Source: Phycisphaerales bacterium | Lineage (GTDB): Bacteria > Planctomycetota > Phycisphaerae > UBA1845 > Fen-1342 | Length of the DNA stretch: 42,728 nt | Reading direction: 5' to 3' | Assembly (NCBI GenBank): GCA_022839625.1 | Contig: JALHJL010000034.1 | Location: 1 to 42,728 of the forward strand | In this document: positions 7,697-15,482 of the stretch, piece after piece | Position numbering within the stretch: position 1 is the stretch's first letter | Layout: each line of letters begins with the position of its first letter | Translations under genes and position numbers: made by a program | The notes under the pieces: model-generated | What the model was told of the DNA's origin: nothing | The model's database searches: none | Seen by the model: only the letters and a program-made list of their open reading frames with translations

Positions 7697-9028
7697 ATGT
7701 TCGATTTCAAGCTTCCGGACCTGGGTGAAGGCGTCCACGAGGGACAGGTCGTCAACGTGCTGGTCAAGGAAGGCGAGACGATCGCCGAGTACCAGCCCAT
7801 GCTCGAGGTCGAGACCGACAAGGCCGCGGTCGAAATCCCCGCGCCCCGCGGCGGGGTAGTGGCGAAGATTCACGTGCAGGCCGGACAGGTGGTCAAGGTC
7901 GGCCAGGTTCTGGTCTCGATCGACGATTCGGGCACGGCGCCGGCACCCGCCAAAGACCGCGAGCAGGCCCCCGCGGCACATGACGGGGAGAAGCGGCCGG
8001 CCCCACCGCCCGCGCCTCGGCCAGTCCCGGCGCCCGCGGCAGCCCCGGTCTCCCGCGCGTCCACCGGCCCGGTGACCGCGCTGGAACCCGTCCGCGCCGT
8101 ACGCGCAACCACCGGTCCGGTGGCTGCGGCGCCGGCAGTGCGCAAGCTCGCGCGCGAGTTGCAGGTCGATATCGAGCAGGTGCCGGGCAGCGGACCGGAC
8201 GGACGCATCCTGCGTGAGGACGTGGAGCGCTTCGCGGCCGGCGAGCGCAGGCCAGCGGTTGCGACGGCGGCGGCCGCCGCTCCGCAGACGATCCCGACGG
8301 GCGAGCTGCCCGACTTCAGCCAGTACGGCCCCGTGCGCCGCGAGGGCGTCCCGCAGATTCGCCGGACCATCGCCCGCCAGATGACGCGCGCCTGGCTGAG
8401 CGTGCCGCGGGTGACGCACTGCGACACGGCGGACATCACCGATCTCGAGCGCAACCGCCAGCAATACAACGCCGGCTTGAAGGAGGGAGGCATCAAGCTG
8501 AGCCTCACGGCGATCGTCATCAAGGCCGTCGCGGCGGCGCTGCGCGAGTACACGATGCTGAACAGCAGCTTCGACGCCGCGACGGAAGAGGTCATCTACA
8601 AGGACTACGTCCACGTCGGCATCGCGGTGGACACGCCTCGCGGACTAGTGGTTCCGGTTTTGCGCGACGCGGACCGCAAGACCCTGCCGCAGGTCGCGGC
8701 CGAGCTCGCCGAGCTTGCCAAGCGGGCCCAGACGTTGAAGCTGGAGATTGCCGAGCTGCGCGGGGCGACGTTCAGCATCACGAACGTCGGGGCAATCGGC
8801 GGGCTGTTTGCAACGCCGATGGTGAACTTCCCGGAGGTCGGGATTCTCGGGCTGGGCGCCGCCAAGCTCCAGCCGGTGGTGCGCGACGGCCAGATCGTGC
8901 CGCGGCTGATCCTGCCGCTGTCGTTGTCCTTCGATCACCGTGTCGTGGACGGGGCGGACGCGGCCCGCTTCACGACGGAGGTCATCCGGTCGCTGGAGAA
9001 CCCGTTACGGCTCATCAGTCTCGCGTAG
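7697..9028 (+). CDS. pdhC: Dihydrolipoamide acyltransferase (E2)
   Basis: The 443-residue E2 is the core of the dehydrogenase complex and transfers the acyl group from lipoamide to CoA. One N-terminal lipoyl domain opens MFDFKLPDLGEGVHEG, with the lipoylated Lys in EVETDKAAVEI (about K42). A Pro/Ala-rich hinge follows, then a peripheral-subunit-binding domain (VRKLARELQVDIEQVPGSG...DGRILREDV) and the catalytic domain ending in SFDHRVVDGADAARF with the His-Asp active site. I chose ATG 7697 because the lipoyl fold begins right there; GTG 7658, with GGAGC upstream, would add 13 residues. No E3 gene is in the window, so lipoamide dehydrogenase must come from elsewhere. Confidence 0.95.
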   Translation: MFDFKLPDLGEGVHEGQVVNVLVKEGETIAEYQPMLEVETDKAAVEIPAPRGGVVAKIHVQAGQVVKVGQVLVSIDDSGTAPAPAKDREQAPAAHDGEKRPAPPPAPRPVPAPAAAPVSRASTGPVTALEPVRAVRATTGPVAAAPAVRKLARELQVDIEQVPGSGPDGRILREDVERFAAGERRPAVATAAAAAPQTIPTGELPDFSQYGPVRREGVPQIRRTIARQMTRAWLSVPRVTHCDTADITDLERNRQQYNAGLKEGGIKLSLTAIVIKAVAAALREYTMLNSSFDAATEEVIYKDYVHVGIAVDTPRGLVVPVLRDADRKTLPQVAAELAELAKRAQTLKLEIAELRGATFSITNVGAIGGLFATPMVNFPEVGILGLGAAKLQPVVRDGQIVPRLILPLSLSFDHRVVDGADAARFTTEVIRSLENPLRLISLA

Positions 9029-9035
9029 CCGTTCA

Positions 9036-9103
9036 CCGCAGAAGCGTAGCGCCGGACCTGAGCCTGCCCACCGTGGCGGGTGTCCGGCGCTATGCTTCTG
9101 CGG
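9036..9103. repeat. Long palindromic hairpin repeat, copy 2
   Basis: Arm 9036-9057 (CCGCAGAAGCGTAGCGCCGG and AC) is complementary to 9082-9103 at 21 of 22 positions. The 24-base loop itself contains the smaller palindrome CCCACC...GGCGGG. It starts eight bases after the E2 stop codon. It could work as a transcript-end structure, but there is no T tract. Related sequence lies at 868-964, which supports a dispersed REP-like element and not a simple terminator. Confidence 0.75.
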
Positions 9104-9868
9104 CGGACTGCTAAGTCAGTAAGGGGTCCCCGCGGCCCGGCAGGTTTGGCACGCACATCCAGAACTGTGACCTTTTCGGGTATCTTCCTGCTGCTCTGGC
9201 GCTTCATTTGTCGCCACCGCCCCTCAAGGGTCCGAGTAGGGGCAGACCGGTCGGATTCCGTGCTCGCGGCCCTCGCCAAGGCGCGAACGAGGGCGCTGCG
9301 AGAGGTAATATCCCGCTCTCCGAGGGGATGGGCGGATGCTCTACGTCGGTTGCGGCTCTGCGAAGCTCGTGTTGTGCGACGGTTGTAAGTGTATACATCA
9401 CTAACAGTTATGGTCTCGTGCCCGCTACTGCACACGAAGACCTGTTACGCCTCACGGACCAAGTGCGCGCCCGCGATTCGCCCGATGTTGAGTGGCGGGC
9501 CGAGCGCCATTCCATCCCGACCATCGGGCCAGGGACCGCCAGGAGGCCGGAGCCTCCAGGCGGCCGCAGCGGCGGCGGGGTAAGGACAGCCGAGTCGCTA
9601 CGGGCCGCGGAATTTTGCGACGAGCGCTGGCCTCAGGCCGGAAAAACCGCTCGCGTGGGTTGCAGCTCGCATTACAATTCAGTTCAGGGGCGAGAAGTCG
9701 AAGGGCGGACGAGTGAGACTTCTGAAAGCAGAGGGGCGGCCGACGGCGGTCCGCGCTCGATCGCGGAGTCTTGGGGATCTGGCGAACACGCCCGCCGTCT
9801 ACAGGTACCGACGGCCACCACACACGGCGCGGCCAACGATCGGAAAATCATGATGAAGGAGGCTTGTG
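9104..9868. other. Spacer before the papain-family peptidase gene
   Basis: I see no gene here; open frames on both strands lack domain character. It includes an A/T-rich patch around 9385-9412 (TGTAAGTGTATACATCACTA) and a TACAAT at about 9672, either of which could be part of a promoter, but neither has a good partner hexamer. A long 5' leader or a small RNA is possible and cannot be judged from sequence alone. Confidence 0.4.
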
Positions 9869-12250
9869 ATGAGTCGTGACCGAAGGTCGGCGGAGATTCT
9901 GCGCGTAGCAATCCTGGTGGCTTTCCCGTGGGCCGCACTCGCGGACCCGCCGCCCCAGTTCGACCTGCGCAACGTGGGAGGAGTCAACTACGTCACTTCC
10001 GTCAAGTATCAGCAGGGCGGAACGTGCTGGACGCACGGGGCCATGGCCGCGATCGAGGGGAACCTGTTGATGACCGGGAACTGGGCCGCCGGCGGCGAGG
10101 CCGGCGAGCCCAACCTGGCGGAGTACCATCTCGACTGGTGGAACGGGTTCAACGAGCACAACAACGACGACATCCCGCCGCCCTACGGCGGGCTCGTGGT
10201 GCACGAGGGCGGCGACTACCGCGTGACGGCGGCGTACTTGACCCGCGCCGAGGGCGCGGTCCGCGACATCGACGGCCAGTCGTACACCACTCCGCCGCCG
10301 CGCTGGGCACCGGGCTTTCACCGCTACTACGTGCGCGACATCGAGTGGTACGTGGCGGGGGCGGACCTGAGCAACATCAACACGATCAAGCGGAAGATCA
10401 TGGAAGAGGGCGTCCTGGGTACGTGCATGGCCTATGACAGCCAGTTCATGTCCAGCTATGTTCATTACCAACCGCCCAGCAACAGCATGCTGCCCAACCA
10501 CGCGGTGGCCATCGTCGGCTGGGATGACAACAAGGCTACGCAGGCCCCGCAGGGGCCCGGCGGTTGGCTGTGCAAGAACAGTTGGGGTACGAGTTGGGGC
10601 CTGAGCGGCTATTTCTGGATTTCGTACTACGACAAGTGGTGCTGCCAGGAGCCCCAGATGGGCGCGGTATCCATGCAGGATGCCGAGCTGATGACCTACG
10701 ACCGCGTCTACTACCACGACTACCACGGCTGGCGCGATACGAAGGTCGATACCAGCGAGGTCTTCAACAGGTTCGTGGCCGAAGATGACGAGTTGCTCAC
10801 CGCGGTCAGTTTCTTCACCGCGGCCGACAACGTGACGTACACGGTTAAGGTCTATGGGGCCTTCCAGGACGGCGAGCTGTCGGAAGAGCTTTCGTCGCAA
10901 ACCGGCGTCCACGAGTTCACGGGCTTTCACACCCTCGACCTTGACACCCCGGTCGGATTGAGCGCGGGCGACGACTTCTACCTCTACTTGCAGCTTTCTG
11001 AGGGCGGGCAGCCTTACGATCGCACGTCGGACGTGCCCGTTCTGCTGGGGGCCTCGTACCGCGTCATCGTGGACTCCTCGGCGAGCCCCGACGAGAGCTA
11101 CTACCGGGAGGAGGGCGCGTGGCACGATCTTTACTACTGGCCCAATGCGCCCTGGACGAGTACGGCGAACTTCTGCATCAAGGGACTGGCCGTCAAGACC
11201 GGGCTCGTCGTCGACCCGGACGAGCGGTTTCTCGCGGCCGGCCCAGTGGGCGGGCCGTTCTCGCCGCCAAGCAAGGCGTACGAACTCGAAAACCGGTGTG
11301 CGACGGCCATCGCGTACGAGGTGTCGCTCGGTGCGTTGTCGCAGTGGGCCACGCTGTCCGGTGCAACCAGCGGCAGTCTGGAACCAGGCCAATCCGCGAC
11401 GGTGACGGTCGCGATCAACCCCTACGCCGAGCAGCTTGGGGCCGGCGCCTACGTGACCGACGTGTATTTCAAGAACCTGACGAACCATCTGGGCGACGCT
11501 GCACGGCAGATTGTGCTGGCGATCGGGGAGCCGGGGCTGGCTGCGGAGTGGACGCTCGACAGCAATCCAGGCTGGTTAACCGAGGAGGCCTGGGCGTTCG
11601 GGCAGCCGACCGGCGGCGGCGGCCAATACGGCGGGCCGGATCCGACCAGCGGCTACACCGGCCCGTATGTCTACGGCTACAACCTCGCGGGCGACTATCC
11701 GAACAATCTGCCGGAACGACATCTGACGAGCACCGTCATCGACTGTTCTGACCGGTACTTGACGCGATTGGCTTTCTGGCGCTGGCTGGGCGTGGAACAA
11801 CCCCAATACGACCACGCCTACGTGCGGATCAGCAACAACGGCGCAGACTGGATCACTGTTTGGGAGAATCTGACGGAAATCAGCGACTACGCCTGGGTGC
11901 ATATGGACCTGGACATCTCCGCCGTGGCGGACGGACAGCCTGCCGTCTACCTGCGGTGGACGATGGGCCCGACAGACGGGGGCTGGCGCTATTGCGGCTG
12001 GAACATCGACGACATTGAGTTGTGGGGCGTGCCGGTAGTCTCGATCACGATGGTCGGCGACCTGAACTGCGATGGTACGGCCGACTTCGGCGACATCAAC
12101 CCGTTCGTCCTGTATCTGTCGAACTTCGCGGCCTGGCAGATAACGTACGCGGATTGCCCGGCGACCAACGGCGATATAAACAGCGACGGGTTATATCCCG
12201 ACTTCGGCGACATCAATCCGTTTGTGGCGCTGCTGAGCGGCGGCAGGTAA
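9869..12250 (+). CDS. Secreted papain-family (C1) cysteine peptidase with C-terminal dockerin-like repeats
   Basis: The 793-residue product starts at ATG 9869, six bases after AAGGAGG. A signal peptide (about 1-25, cleavage after AALA) is followed directly by the C1 catalytic domain, with no long propeptide. The catalytic Cys lies in QGGTCWTHGAM (C53), His in NHAVAIVGWDDN (H211) and Asn in KNSWGTSWG (N237). A Lectin_like-type beta region (about 285-450, WRDTKVDTSEVFNRFVAEDD onward) follows, then beta-sandwich stretches, and from about 730 two repeats of D-x-N-x-D-G...FGDINPFV ending ALLSGGR. Those resemble type I dockerin calcium loops and nearly repeat the tail of the GH15-like protein at 39509-42379. 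The enzyme probably acts on protein outside the cytoplasm. It is a single-gene unit. Confidence 0.88.
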   Translation: MSRDRRSAEILRVAILVAFPWAALADPPPQFDLRNVGGVNYVTSVKYQQGGTCWTHGAMAAIEGNLLMTGNWAAGGEAGEPNLAEYHLDWWNGFNEHNNDDIPPPYGGLVVHEGGDYRVTAAYLTRAEGAVRDIDGQSYTTPPPRWAPGFHRYYVRDIEWYVAGADLSNINTIKRKIMEEGVLGTCMAYDSQFMSSYVHYQPPSNSMLPNHAVAIVGWDDNKATQAPQGPGGWLCKNSWGTSWGLSGYFWISYYDKWCCQEPQMGAVSMQDAELMTYDRVYYHDYHGWRDTKVDTSEVFNRFVAEDDELLTAVSFFTAADNVTYTVKVYGAFQDGELSEELSSQTGVHEFTGFHTLDLDTPVGLSAGDDFYLYLQLSEGGQPYDRTSDVPVLLGASYRVIVDSSASPDESYYREEGAWHDLYYWPNAPWTSTANFCIKGLAVKTGLVVDPDERFLAAGPVGGPFSPPSKAYELENRCATAIAYEVSLGALSQWATLSGATSGSLEPGQSATVTVAINPYAEQLGAGAYVTDVYFKNLTNHLGDAARQIVLAIGEPGLAAEWTLDSNPGWLTEEAWAFGQPTGGGGQYGGPDPTSGYTGPYVYGYNLAGDYPNNLPERHLTSTVIDCSDRYLTRLAFWRWLGVEQPQYDHAYVRISNNGADWITVWENLTEISDYAWVHMDLDISAVADGQPAVYLRWTMGPTDGGWRYCGWNIDDIELWGVPVVSITMVGDLNCDGTADFGDINPFVLYLSNFAAWQITYADCPATNGDINSDGLYPDFGDINPFVALLSGGR

Positions 12251-12417
12251 TCGCCGGGCGACCGTCGGAAGCGCACTTCGCCGGGTGACGCCTGGCACGA
12301 ACGGCACGCCGCGCGGCGATTGACACACGCTCGTGCCGCCCTTGCAATGCCGCTCGACGAGCCGGCGGACACGAACACGCCGGCGGTGCTATGCGACAAC
12401 AGCCGGGAGAACCGTCC

Positions 12418-12918
12418 ATGTCCACCAGCGACAACCTGAAGGAAGCCTTCGCCGGGGAGAGCCAGGCCAATCGAAAATACCTGGCGTTCGCCAGGAAGGC
12501 CGAGCAGGACGGTCTCCCGCAGGTCGCCAAGCTGTTCCGGGCGGCGGCCGAGGCGGAGACCGTGCACGCCCACGCGCACCTGCGCGTCCTCCAGGGCGTC
12601 AAGACGACCGCCGAGAACCTCCAGGTCGCCATCGACGGCGAGGGCCACGAATTCCGCGAGATGTACCCCAAGTTCGTCGCACAGGCCGAGAAGGAGAACG
12701 ATCGCGCGGCGCTCACTTCGTTCAGGTACGCCATGCAGGTGGAGCAAACCCACCACGGGCTGTACAGCGAGGCGTTGCAGGCGGTCCAGGCCGGGAAGGA
12801 CCTGCCGGCGACCCCGATCCACGTGTGCAACATCTGCGGACACACGGTGCTCGGCGATGCGCCGGACAAGTGCCCGGTGTGCGGGGCCGGGCGCGACAAG
12901 TTCGCACTGATCTCATAG
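12418..12918 (+). CDS. Rubrerythrin
   Basis: The 166-residue product has a ferritin-like four-helix diiron domain, with Glu/His ligands in AGESQANRKY, AEAETVHAHAH and QVEQTHHGLY, followed by a rubredoxin-type domain. In the latter HVCNICGH and DKCPVCGAG give two C-x-x-C pairs for an Fe(SCys)4 site. Rubrerythrins reduce hydrogen peroxide in the cytoplasm of anaerobes and microaerophiles, so the gene hints at peroxide defence in a low-oxygen lifestyle. ATG 12418 is preferred over ATG 12391 because GGGAGA precedes it at a suitable distance and the family begins near this point. It appears to be monocistronic. Confidence 0.95.
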   Translation: MSTSDNLKEAFAGESQANRKYLAFARKAEQDGLPQVAKLFRAAAEAETVHAHAHLRVLQGVKTTAENLQVAIDGEGHEFREMYPKFVAQAEKENDRAALTSFRYAMQVEQTHHGLYSEALQAVQAGKDLPATPIHVCNICGHTVLGDAPDKCPVCGAGRDKFALIS

Positions 12919-13021
12919 CACGAGAGGTCCCGTCGGCCCACCACGCCGTACAAAGTGGACCTTCGCACAATCGGGCTCTTCGGACCAGTCTCAGACGCGG
13001 GACGCTCGCCGGACGGCCCGG

Positions 13022-13603
13022 TCAACCCGGATACGCGCTCTCGATCCAGCCCCGATCCGGCTCGAACATCCGCACCAACTCGTCCATCGCCGGATGCACC
13101 GCCTCGAAGTGGCCGTAGCGCGGCGAGAGTTCCTCCAGCGCCTGCTGCCGGGAATCGCCGCGAACGGCCATCCGCCAGATCGCCGACGCGGCCCCGGTGC
13201 GGTCCGCCCCGCCGTGGCAGTGAATGAGAATGGGATACTCCGCGGTCTGAAAGGCGTCATAGAGCTTGAGCAGCTCGGCCCGGCTGGGCAGGGCATTGGC
13301 GCTCATACGGACATCCAGGTGCGTGACGCCGACCGCCTCGGCTGCGGCCCGCTCATTGCGGTACCACGGCTCGTCCTCGTTCTCGCCGCGGAGGTTGATG
13401 ACGGTCCGGATGCCGTAGCGATCGAAGACGAGCGCCAGGCTGGTGGCGTCGAGTTGGGCGGAGCGATAGGCGACACCCTCCTCGATGACACGGAAGTTGT
13501 CGAAGACGGTCAGCGGGGCGTAGTTGTCGTACACGCCGATGCCGCAGCCGACCAGGGCGGCGTAAGCCAGAAGCGTCACAGTCAGCGTGCGGCGCGGGTT
13601 CAT
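13022..13603 (-). CDS. Exported tyrosine-phosphatase-like lipoprotein
   Basis: The 193-residue product starts with MNPRRTLTVTLLAYAALVGC, a signal peptide with a clean lipobox (L-V-G-C, lipidated C20). The rest is a dual-specificity/tyrosine phosphatase domain: the P-loop ILIHCHGGADRTG gives H-C-x5-R with C129 and R135, and INLRGE (70-74) is a usual upstream motif. D97 or a nearby residue could be the general acid. The family dephosphorylates phospho-Tyr/Ser proteins or inositol phosphates; the substrate here is unknown. Export of such a phosphatase to the membrane face is notable. The gene is read in the same direction as the next, 163 bases apart. Confidence 0.85.
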   Translation of the reverse strand: MNPRRTLTVTLLAYAALVGCGIGVYDNYAPLTVFDNFRVIEEGVAYRSAQLDATSLALVFDRYGIRTVINLRGENEDEPWYRNERAAAEAVGVTHLDVRMSANALPSRAELLKLYDAFQTAEYPILIHCHGGADRTGAASAIWRMAVRGDSRQQALEELSPRYGHFEAVHPAMDELVRMFEPDRGWIESAYPG

Positions 13604-13766
13604 ACCGGAATCTTAGGCAGTGCAGCAGGAACGTGCACGGGACACATCGGGGACTTGGAAGTGCGCCCGACGGAAAACGGCATCGGATCCGGCAGATCAC
13701 CATACTGGCTCGGAAGCACCCAGCCACGCGTCCGGCGTTTCTCCGCCAAACACGTGGCACGGCGGC

Positions 13767-15038
13767 TCAGGGCTGGCTGGTCGCCGATCGGTCTTCACAT
13801 TCCGGGATGGGCCAGAAGACGAAATCGCGGCCCTTGTTGTCTTTGCCGAATTTCGGGTCGTGGCGGCCGCCGTCATCTTGGCGATCTACGCCGACGGAGT
13901 AGAGCGTGAACCCATCGTCGGTGCGGCGGTAGACGAAGGGCCTGCCGCTAAACGGATCGATGGTGAAGTCGCCTGCCAGGGTCTCGAGCGAATCCGGCAG
14001 GGCGCCCGTGCGGTCCTGGTACGCGAACAGCTCGAGCACTGTGCGAGTGCCACGCTGCTGAGCGATGAGCCGCGCCCGGAGAACCAGCGAGCGCGACGCA
14101 CTCGGAAGCAGAATGCTCGCGGTCACGCGTGGAATATTGCCCCGCGGTGGCTCCTCGACTTCCAAAGCCCGCACCTGCACGACGAGCGGATCCGCCGGAT
14201 CGCATTGCTGCTCCACCGGCTTGGCGGCCAACTCGAGGAGCGGGCGGAAGTAGCGCTCCAGTTCGCCGGCAACCCGGCTGGACGGGGCGAGGACCATCCG
14301 CAAGGCAGCCGACGAGCGTGCGACGTGGGTCCAGACCACGAGTTCCTTCTCGCCCGCCAGGGCTTCCGTCAGTGGCGGCGGAGAGTCGAAGGTCGGGGTC
14401 ACGCGCGCGAGATACGCTGCGCGATCCTCAGACGAAAGCTCCGGCCACAACATCGGCGCTGTCGCGACATCGCAAAGCATGGCCCGAATCGTCATGCCGA
14501 CGAGTGCGTGGATGAGCTCAGGAGGTCCTGAGTCCACGTGGCGGCCGACGCGATCGAGGGTGATGACCAGGTCGGCCAGCGTTGTGGGGTCACGCTGCTG
14601 AACCGCAAGCAGCGCGCGCCAGCGCACCAGTTTCGCCAGCGTGCGCACCTGCTCGATGTGGGACAACGACACATCGCCGCGCTCGTCGCGCACCAAAGTG
14701 AACCAGCAATGCGGTTGCTCGCTTGCCTCCCGAACCAGGTCGAGCGCCTTCTGGTTCTGCTCGACCCAGGCGGCGGCCTCGGGCGGAACCGGATCGGTCG
14801 CCCGGCAGCGATTCTCTGACCAAGCGCGGTCCTCTTCTCCGACCAGGGATGCGAAGGCGGCGCTGTACAGGTCCGCCGCGTTGTCCTCCATCGGGGCGTG
14901 CTCCGCGTTCCAGCGCACGATGGGGTCCGCCGGCGGCACTGGTCCGCGTGGACCAGACTGGAGCCAAAGCAGCCCCAGCACGAACAGGAGCAGAATCCCA
15001 AGCCCAACCAACTGTTTTCGCACGTTGCACCCTGCCAC
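13767..15038 (-). CDS. Membrane-anchored protein of unknown function
   Basis: I do not recognise a named family for this 423-residue product. It begins with one hydrophobic segment (LVGLGILLLFVLGLLWL, about 10-26), followed by a mainly helical body rich in Leu/Ala/Arg with scattered conserved-looking Trp and Cys. The last 80 residues (GALPDSLETLAGDFTIDPFSGRP... and LYSVGVDRQDDGG) resemble a C-terminal motif common in planctomycete exported proteins and some prepilin-like proteins, where a short sheet reads PxSGxPFxYRRxxDGF. It is probably anchored in the membrane with the bulk outside. The start is either GTG 15038 or GTG 15023; the latter puts MRK directly before the membrane segment. Confidence 0.75.
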   Translation of the reverse strand: MAGCNVRKQLVGLGILLLFVLGLLWLQSGPRGPVPPADPIVRWNAEHAPMEDNAADLYSAAFASLVGEEDRAWSENRCRATDPVPPEAAAWVEQNQKALDLVREASEQPHCWFTLVRDERGDVSLSHIEQVRTLAKLVRWRALLAVQQRDPTTLADLVITLDRVGRHVDSGPPELIHALVGMTIRAMLCDVATAPMLWPELSSEDRAAYLARVTPTFDSPPPLTEALAGEKELVVWTHVARSSAALRMVLAPSSRVAGELERYFRPLLELAAKPVEQQCDPADPLVVQVRALEVEEPPRGNIPRVTASILLPSASRSLVLRARLIAQQRGTRTVLELFAYQDRTGALPDSLETLAGDFTIDPFSGRPFVYRRTDDGFTLYSVGVDRQDDGGRHDPKFGKDNKGRDFVFWPIPECEDRSATSQP

Positions 15039-15482
15039 TGCCGCCGACGCATGACGGTCTGTCTTGCGCTGCGGCGCTGCTTATCGTAGCCCATCGGGCT
15101 GCTGAGCAGTAGTCGCAATTGGCAATCCCGCGGCTGCGAAGCACCAGGACCGCGGCGGCGGTGGCCTCCGCCGACGGGTTGGACAGGGAGTCGGGCCGCG
15201 ATGACCCCTGGCTCGGGCAATACCCATCCCGACAACGCTTTCTCGTTTGGGGAAGAGGGAGCAAAGAGGGCAACACGTCGCCGAATGCAACTTTCCTCCA
15301 ACCTGTCCCCGAAACCGGAAGGAGGTCGTGGGTCAGATCCTGGTACTTTTGCACACGACTCTGAGAGCGAGCCTTTGCGTGACGCCGCCTGTCTCGGCTA
15401 CACTTCGGCCGCGCGCCGAGCCGCGCGTGAACGGAGTATTGCGGAACAGGGGCAATCGAGGATTCGTCCTGGAGAAGTGAGC
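15039..15482. other. Divergent intergenic region
   Basis: This 444-base region separates the minus-strand membrane protein from the plus-strand transglutaminase gene and should hold promoters for both. On the plus strand only one candidate (15375-15404) stands out. The in-frame upstream extension of the transglutaminase frame to 15201 is Arg/Ser/Thr-rich without domain character and is taken as non-coding. Confidence 0.5.
15375..15404 (+). promoter_or_regulatory. Candidate promoter of the transglutaminase/ChaN-esterase cluster
   Basis: TTGCGT (15375-15380), an 18-base spacer and TACACT (15399-15404) form a fair sigma70-type promoter. Expected transcription starts near 15411, giving a leader of about 70 bases before ATG 15483, which has GGAGAAG upstream. 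Confidence 0.45.

Noticed and set aside
5242..8614. Long minus-strand frames opposite the dehydrogenase operon and crossing the tRNA terminator
   Set aside because: Antisense to E1 alpha, E1 beta and E2, each with clear cofactor motifs.
9036..9103. Hairpin after E2 as an ordinary intrinsic terminator
   Set aside because: It is long, has a large structured loop, no T tract, and related sequence occurs elsewhere, so a repeat element explains it better.
9208..9879. Plus-strand frame of about 220 codons before the peptidase gene
   Set aside because: Low-complexity Arg/Ser/Gly content, runs into the peptidase ribosome-binding site, no domain.
12058..12250. Dockerin-like repeats as evidence of a cellulosome
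   Set aside because: No cohesin or scaffoldin is present, and only two unrelated hydrolases carry the tail; a sorting or attachment module is the safer reading.
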